From assembly GCA_963675235.2 (NCBI GenBank), contig CAXXFU010000002.1, positions 868,001 to 932,000 of the forward strand: a stretch of DNA of 64,000 nt, written 5' to 3'. Positions 60,670-64,000 of this stretch are shown here, one piece after another. Position 1 is the first letter of the stretch. Each line of letters opens with the position of its first letter. Source of the DNA: JAHJQZ01 sp963675235 (GTDB taxonomy: Bacteria > Pseudomonadota > Alphaproteobacteria > Rhizobiales > Devosiaceae). A program made the translations under genes and the position numbers. Under the pieces are notes generated by a model. It made no database searches. It saw only the letters and a program-made list of their open reading frames with translations, and was not told the DNA's origin.

Positions 60670-61002
60670 GGGGCGAACCACATCGGCGGTCTGCGAGGCG
60701 CGTCGCCGGTGCGCTCGTGGCCGGGTGCGACACTTCTGCCGGCTGTGACAGGGCGTACGCATGACGGCCCGGCGGTTCGTGCAGCCGTTGTGCGGACTTC
60801 TGCCTTGATTTGCAGGCTTTGACAGTCGACTCCGCTCGACGCGGGCGATCGCTGCAAACGGCAACAGAAGGCCGAATGCTGCGCGCCGGCACACCTAAAT
60901 GCAGGTACGGCACATTGACCGTTTGGGCGCGCGCCTGCTAGTTGCCGCGCGTCATCATCAAGGGACGCGCCGGGCGAACCAATTTTCGCCGCGCGATACA
61001 AC
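60670..61002. other. Gene-free stretch between mmsA and the TSUP gene
   Basis: 333 bases with no supported gene and no strong terminator hairpin after mmsA. The promoter of the TSUP gene is expected in the second half. Confidence 0.35.
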
Positions 61003-61836
61003 ATGCCTGATATCGCCAGTTTCTTCGCTTCCTACGGCGCCTTCGTTTTCGCCATGATCGGTGCCGGAGTGGCCGGTGGGCTCGTTGCTGGCCTGCTCGG
61101 CGTCGGCGGCGGCATCGTCATTGTGCCGGTGCTCTATTTCGTTCTGAGTGCGCTCGGAACCCATCCCGATGTCGGCATCAAGGTCGCCGTAGCCACCTCG
61201 CTGGCAACCATCATGGTCACCTCGTTGTCGTCGGCCCGCAGCCACGCCAAGCGCGGCGCAGTCGACTACGACCTGCTCAAGACCTGGGGGCTCCCTATCG
61301 TTGTCGGCGTCATCTCCGGCACGGTGCTGGCGAGCTACGTCAGGGGCTGGGTGATGACGTCCATCTTTGCCGTTGTGGCGCTTCTGGTGGCGCTCAACAT
61401 GCTGTTTCGCGGCAAGGGCGCAAAGATCATGGATGAGTTCCCGAACGGCGGCGTCAAGCTCGGTTCCGGCTATATCGTCGGCCTGATCTCCTCGATGATG
61501 GGCATTGGCGGCGGCACGCTGAGCGTGCCGATTCTCACTGCTTTCGGTTTCGAGATCCGCCGGGCCGTCGGAACGGCAGCCGCCATTGGCTTCCTGATCG
61601 CCATCCCGGGCACCATCGGCTATGTCATCGCCGGATGGTCGGCGACCGACCTGCCGGCTGGATCGATCGGCTATGTCAACCTGATCGCCTTCATCTCACT
61701 GGTGCCGCTGACGGCGCTGTTTGCCCCTGTTGGCGCCCGCATCGCCCATACAATTCCACAGAACGTGCTGCGCTATGCCTTCGCGGCCTTCCTGTTCGTG
61801 ACCTCGGCCCGCATGTTTTGGGATCTGCTGAGCTAG
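61003..61836 (+). CDS. TSUP-family (TauE/SafE) transporter
   Basis: A 277-residue membrane protein with about eight transmembrane helices. The duplicated family motif is visible: GGLVAGLLGVGGGIVIVPVL in the first half and GLISSMMGIGGGTLSVPIL in the second. Such proteins export sulfite, sulfoacetate or other organic anions. Sulfate-ester metabolism at 15 kb could be related but is far away; no sulfonate genes adjoin it. Confidence 0.92.
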   Translation: MPDIASFFASYGAFVFAMIGAGVAGGLVAGLLGVGGGIVIVPVLYFVLSALGTHPDVGIKVAVATSLATIMVTSLSSARSHAKRGAVDYDLLKTWGLPIVVGVISGTVLASYVRGWVMTSIFAVVALLVALNMLFRGKGAKIMDEFPNGGVKLGSGYIVGLISSMMGIGGGTLSVPILTAFGFEIRRAVGTAAAIGFLIAIPGTIGYVIAGWSATDLPAGSIGYVNLIAFISLVPLTALFAPVGARIAHTIPQNVLRYAFAAFLFVTSARMFWDLLS

Positions 61837-61897
61837 CAAGCGAAACGCGCCCGGCCCGAACTGGGCAACGCGCAGCCGCTCGGGAGGTGACTGAACA

Positions 61898-61931
61898 GGC
61901 AGTGTGCCGCCGCAAGGCGGGCACTGCCTTT
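61898..61931 (+). terminator. Intrinsic terminator after the TSUP gene
   Basis: GGCAGTG (61898-61904) pairs with CACTGCC (61922-61928). The inner GCCGCC and GGCGG arms close on a GCAA tetraloop, and TTT follows directly. It lies 62 bases after the stop. Confidence 0.7.
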
Positions 61932-62066
61932 CTGTACCTGCGAAGAAATACGCAGCGACATGCCGGCACGCCGCGCCGCGCTGATTTGCCGGAAAACGCT
62001 ACCCAGAATCCCTGAGCACGGGCAAAAATTATGCAGGCGATGATTTTGCCGCATAAGTGGGCTTGT

Positions 62067-62112
62067 CAAGGGCGCGTTAATGCCTTTGTATGAACCAATT
62101 GAAAAATGGTTC
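62067..62112 (+). promoter_or_regulatory. Promoter and operator of the GntR gene
   Basis: CTTGTCA (62072-62078 region) is a -35-like element with TTGTAT about 17 bases later. GAACCA (62092-62097) and TGGTTC (62107-62112) form a perfect inverted repeat over the predicted transcription start, a typical site for autorepression by a GntR regulator. Confidence 0.45.
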
Positions 62113-62150
62113 GAGCCAATCGAGCCGTGTCTGGAACGGTCCGGGACAAG

Positions 62151-62861
62151 ATGAAGGCATTCGCGCTGGAGGAAAACTCCACCTATGCGCTTGAGCGCAT
62201 CAGGACGCTGCTCGAGCCGGGCCAGCTTGGTCCGGACGGCAAGCTGCCGACCGAACGCGCCCTCAGCGAGATGCTTGGCGTCGGGCGCCGCTCGGTACGG
62301 CGGGCGCTCGAAGTGCTCGAGGCCGAAGGCCAGATCTGGCGTCGTCAGGGATCGGGCACCTTTGCCGGGCCGCCGCCCGGCGGGGCGCTGCATGGACTCG
62401 ACCGGCTGGTTGCCGACGCCAATTTCCTCGATGTCATGGAAGTGCGGCTGAGGATTGAACCGCAGCTCGTCCAGCTTGCTGCCATTCGCGCCACGCCTGC
62501 CGATATCGACAAGCTGCGTTCGATTCACGCCCACATCATGCAGGACGGCGACGCCGACGCCATCGAGCTGTGGGACAGTGCCTTCCATCACAAGATCGCC
62601 GAGTGTGCCGGCAACCGGCTGTACCTGGCTATTTTCGAAATGGTCGACCGCGTGCGCCAGGATGCGGCCTGGATCAACATCCGCGAGAAAGCGCGCAACG
62701 CCAGCCGGTTGTCGCAGTATTCCGATCAGCACGAAAAGATCATTGCCGCCATCGAGGAGCGCGACCCGGTCGCAGCCGGAGAAGCCATGCGCAACCACCT
62801 CCTGGCGTTGCAGGAAAATCTCATACGAATAACGTCGCTGGGAGCTGTCGAAGGTGGCTAG
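62151..62861 (+). CDS. FadR-type GntR-family regulator
   Basis: A 236-residue regulator. The winged helix-turn-helix reads KLPTERALSEMLGVGRRSVR and ALEVLEAEGQIWRRQGSGTF. The all-helical FCD effector domain follows, with metal ligands in ELWDSAFHHKIAECAGN. ATG 62151 is preferred because ATG 62106 lies inside the predicted operator; the longer form would add 15 residues. It overlaps the peptide-transporter ATPase gene by eight bases and probably regulates that operon. Confidence 0.88.
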   Translation: MKAFALEENSTYALERIRTLLEPGQLGPDGKLPTERALSEMLGVGRRSVRRALEVLEAEGQIWRRQGSGTFAGPPPGGALHGLDRLVADANFLDVMEVRLRIEPQLVQLAAIRATPADIDKLRSIHAHIMQDGDADAIELWDSAFHHKIAECAGNRLYLAIFEMVDRVRQDAAWINIREKARNASRLSQYSDQHEKIIAAIEERDPVAAGEAMRNHLLALQENLIRITSLGAVEGG

Positions 62862-63879
62862 AGCGCAAGCACGAACGGCGCCGAAAGTGGCGGGCAGCGT
62901 TCTCAATATCGAAAATCTGTCGGTGCGCTTCATCGAGGCGCCCGTCAACACGGTCGACGACATCAGCTTCGAGATCGAGAAGGGCAAGACCCTGTGCCTT
63001 GTCGGTGAAAGCGGCTGCGGCAAGTCGGTGACGGCGCTGGCGACGATCGGGCTGCTGCCGAAGAAGGCGTCGCGCATCGAGGCCGGCCACGCCATGTTTC
63101 ATGGCGAGGACTTACTGACCCGGTCGCGCGACGAGATGGAAAAGATCCGTGGTGACAGGATCGCCATGATCTTCCAGGAACCGATGACCTCGCTCAATCC
63201 GGTGTTCACCGTCGGCGAGCAGGTGGCCGAAGCGGTGCGCCGGCATCGCAAGGTCGGCAAGGCAGAGGCGCGGGCGCGGGCACTCGAGATGTTCCGGCGC
63301 GTGCGCATCCCGAGCCCGGAAAAGCGCCTCGACGAATATCCGCATCAGCTGTCGGGCGGCATGCGCCAGCGCGTCATGATCGCCATGGCCCTGGCCAATG
63401 ATCCTGAACTGCTGATCGCCGACGAACCCACAACGGCGCTCGATGTCACCATCCAGGCCCAGATCCTCGACCTGATGCGCGATCTGCAGCGCGAGACCGG
63501 CACGGCGCTCCTGCTGATCACCCATGACCTCGGTGTTGTCGCTGAAATCGCCGACGAAGTCGCGGTGATGTATGCCGGACGCATCGTTGAGAAAGGGCCG
63601 GCCAGCGCCATCTTCAACGATCCCCAGCACCCATACACACTCGGGTTGATGGGCTCCATGCCCTCGCTCGGCCCCAAGCAGGGACGCCTCACCACCATTT
63701 TCGGCTCGGTGCCGACGCCGCACGCGCTGCCGCCTGGATGCCGATTTGCCACGCGCTGCCCGTTCGCGGATGCACGCTGTCACGCCGAAGTCCCGCCGCT
63801 TGTCGCCGGGGGAAAAGGCCATGCCTGGGCGTGCTTCAAGGCGCCGCTCGAGACCAATATCGCGGAGGTGACGGCATGA
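62854..63879 (+). CDS. Oligopeptide ABC transporter ATP-binding protein (OppD/DppD)
   Basis: A 341-residue ATPase. Walker A is GESGCGKS, the signature LSGGMRQRVMIAMAL, Walker B LLIADEPTTALDVT, switch His in LLLITHDLGVVAEIAD. The C-terminal oligo_HPY domain has PPGCRFATRCPFADARC, whose Cys may bind an iron-sulfur cluster. The start is GTG 62854, overlapping the regulator gene. An OppF-type gene follows with ATGA overlap. Confidence 0.94.
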   Translation: MARAQARTAPKVAGSVLNIENLSVRFIEAPVNTVDDISFEIEKGKTLCLVGESGCGKSVTALATIGLLPKKASRIEAGHAMFHGEDLLTRSRDEMEKIRGDRIAMIFQEPMTSLNPVFTVGEQVAEAVRRHRKVGKAEARARALEMFRRVRIPSPEKRLDEYPHQLSGGMRQRVMIAMALANDPELLIADEPTTALDVTIQAQILDLMRDLQRETGTALLLITHDLGVVAEIADEVAVMYAGRIVEKGPASAIFNDPQHPYTLGLMGSMPSLGPKQGRLTTIFGSVPTPHALPPGCRFATRCPFADARCHAEVPPLVAGGKGHAWACFKAPLETNIAEVTA

Positions 63880-64000
63880 GCGAGCCGATCATCGAAACAC
63901 AGGATATCGTCAAGCACTTCGGCGGGCGTGATCTCCTCGGCTCACATGCGATCGTGCATGCGGTCGACGGCGTCAACCTGACGATCAACCGTGGCGAGAC
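63876..64000 (+). CDS. Oligopeptide ABC transporter ATP-binding protein (OppF/DppF), 5' part only
   Basis: The first 41 codons are visible, beginning MSEPIIETQDIVKHFGGRDL and then AVDGVNLTINRGE, the N-terminal strand of an OppF ATPase just before Walker A. The ATG overlaps the OppD stop by ATGA. The gene runs past the window end. Confidence 0.9.
   Translation, partial: MSEPIIETQDIVKHFGGRDLLGSHAIVHAVDGVNLTINRGE

Noticed and set aside
59101..60894. 597-codon minus-strand frame opposite mmsA
   Set aside because: Antisense shadow; mmsA is unambiguous and the minus translation has no recognisable domain.

Overview
The window is GC-rich, densely coded chromosomal DNA from an alphaproteobacterium, most likely of the order Hyphomicrobiales (Rhizobiales). 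The grounds are the thrS, PilZ, DUF2336 and short NAD kinase neighbourhood, a FrcBCA-like sugar ABC transporter, many LysR and LacI regulators each beside a catabolic operon, and CTTGAC-type -35 elements. The genus is not resolved. No phage, plasmid or CRISPR module is visible. Mobile DNA is limited to two decayed insertion sequences (IS3 type near 12.4-12.9 kb, IS5/IS427 type near 42.9-43.6 kb).

0-12 kb: housekeeping and envelope genes. These are the tail of an unknown gene, thrS, a small PilZ protein, a secreted protein, a nitroreductase, a lytic-transglycosylase-like protein, a DUF2336 protein, NAD kinase, and a 1237-residue exported protein. That last protein carries a peptidoglycan-binding domain, eight 14-residue tandem repeats and a gapless internal domain duplication.

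12-24 kb: a locus for uptake and breakdown of a sulfated alpha-galactoside, all on the minus strand. It has a CUT1 sugar ABC transporter (ATPase, binding protein, two permeases), a Cys-type sulfatase, a LacI regulator, the radical-SAM sulfatase-maturating enzyme that the sulfatase needs, and a GH36 alpha-galactosidase with a GNAT partner. The transporter operon and the alpha-galactosidase are each preceded by the same roughly 50-bp block, a 15-bp palindrome next to CTTGACA.

24-36 kb: a chemoreceptor, a decayed second copy of the sulfatase-maturase gene, tRNA-Thr, and a complete four-gene bufferin-type RiPP operon (DUF2282 precursor, MNIO/DUF692, DUF2063, DoxX). Then come a lipoprotein polysaccharide deacetylase, rlmB, tRNA-Tyr, tRNA-Gly, an EamA transporter, and a stretch of gene remnants (OppF tail, SGNH hydrolase, perhaps a LysR tail).

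35.5-43 kb: a LacI-controlled sugar or inositol operon with an IolG-like dehydrogenase, a CUT2 transporter and a protein that joins a Gfo/Idh/MocA dehydrogenase to a hydroxypyruvate-isomerase-like TIM barrel. The join falls at a run of nine A. Two copies of a LacI operator sit head to head in the divergent promoter.

43.7-47.7 kb: a Tat-exported L,D-transpeptidase and a copZ, csoR-like, copA copper-efflux operon with a GC-rich palindromic operator. The regulator has a Cys/His/His ligand set.

48-60.7 kb: a ten-gene minus-strand catabolic operon (polar amino-acid ABC transporter, creatininase-family amidohydrolase, class III aminotransferase, 3-oxoacid CoA-transferase, M20 deacylase, thiolase) with a divergent LysR. 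A LysR/mmsA divergent pair follows. The enzyme set fits conversion of an amidated or lactam beta-amino acid to a 3-oxoacid and then acetyl-CoA. 61-64 kb holds a TSUP exporter, a FadR-type regulator and the start of an oligopeptide ABC transporter.

Three of three solute-binding-protein genes in the window, and the RiPP precursor gene, are followed at once by a strong hairpin before the next gene. This suggests differential mRNA stability inside these operons.
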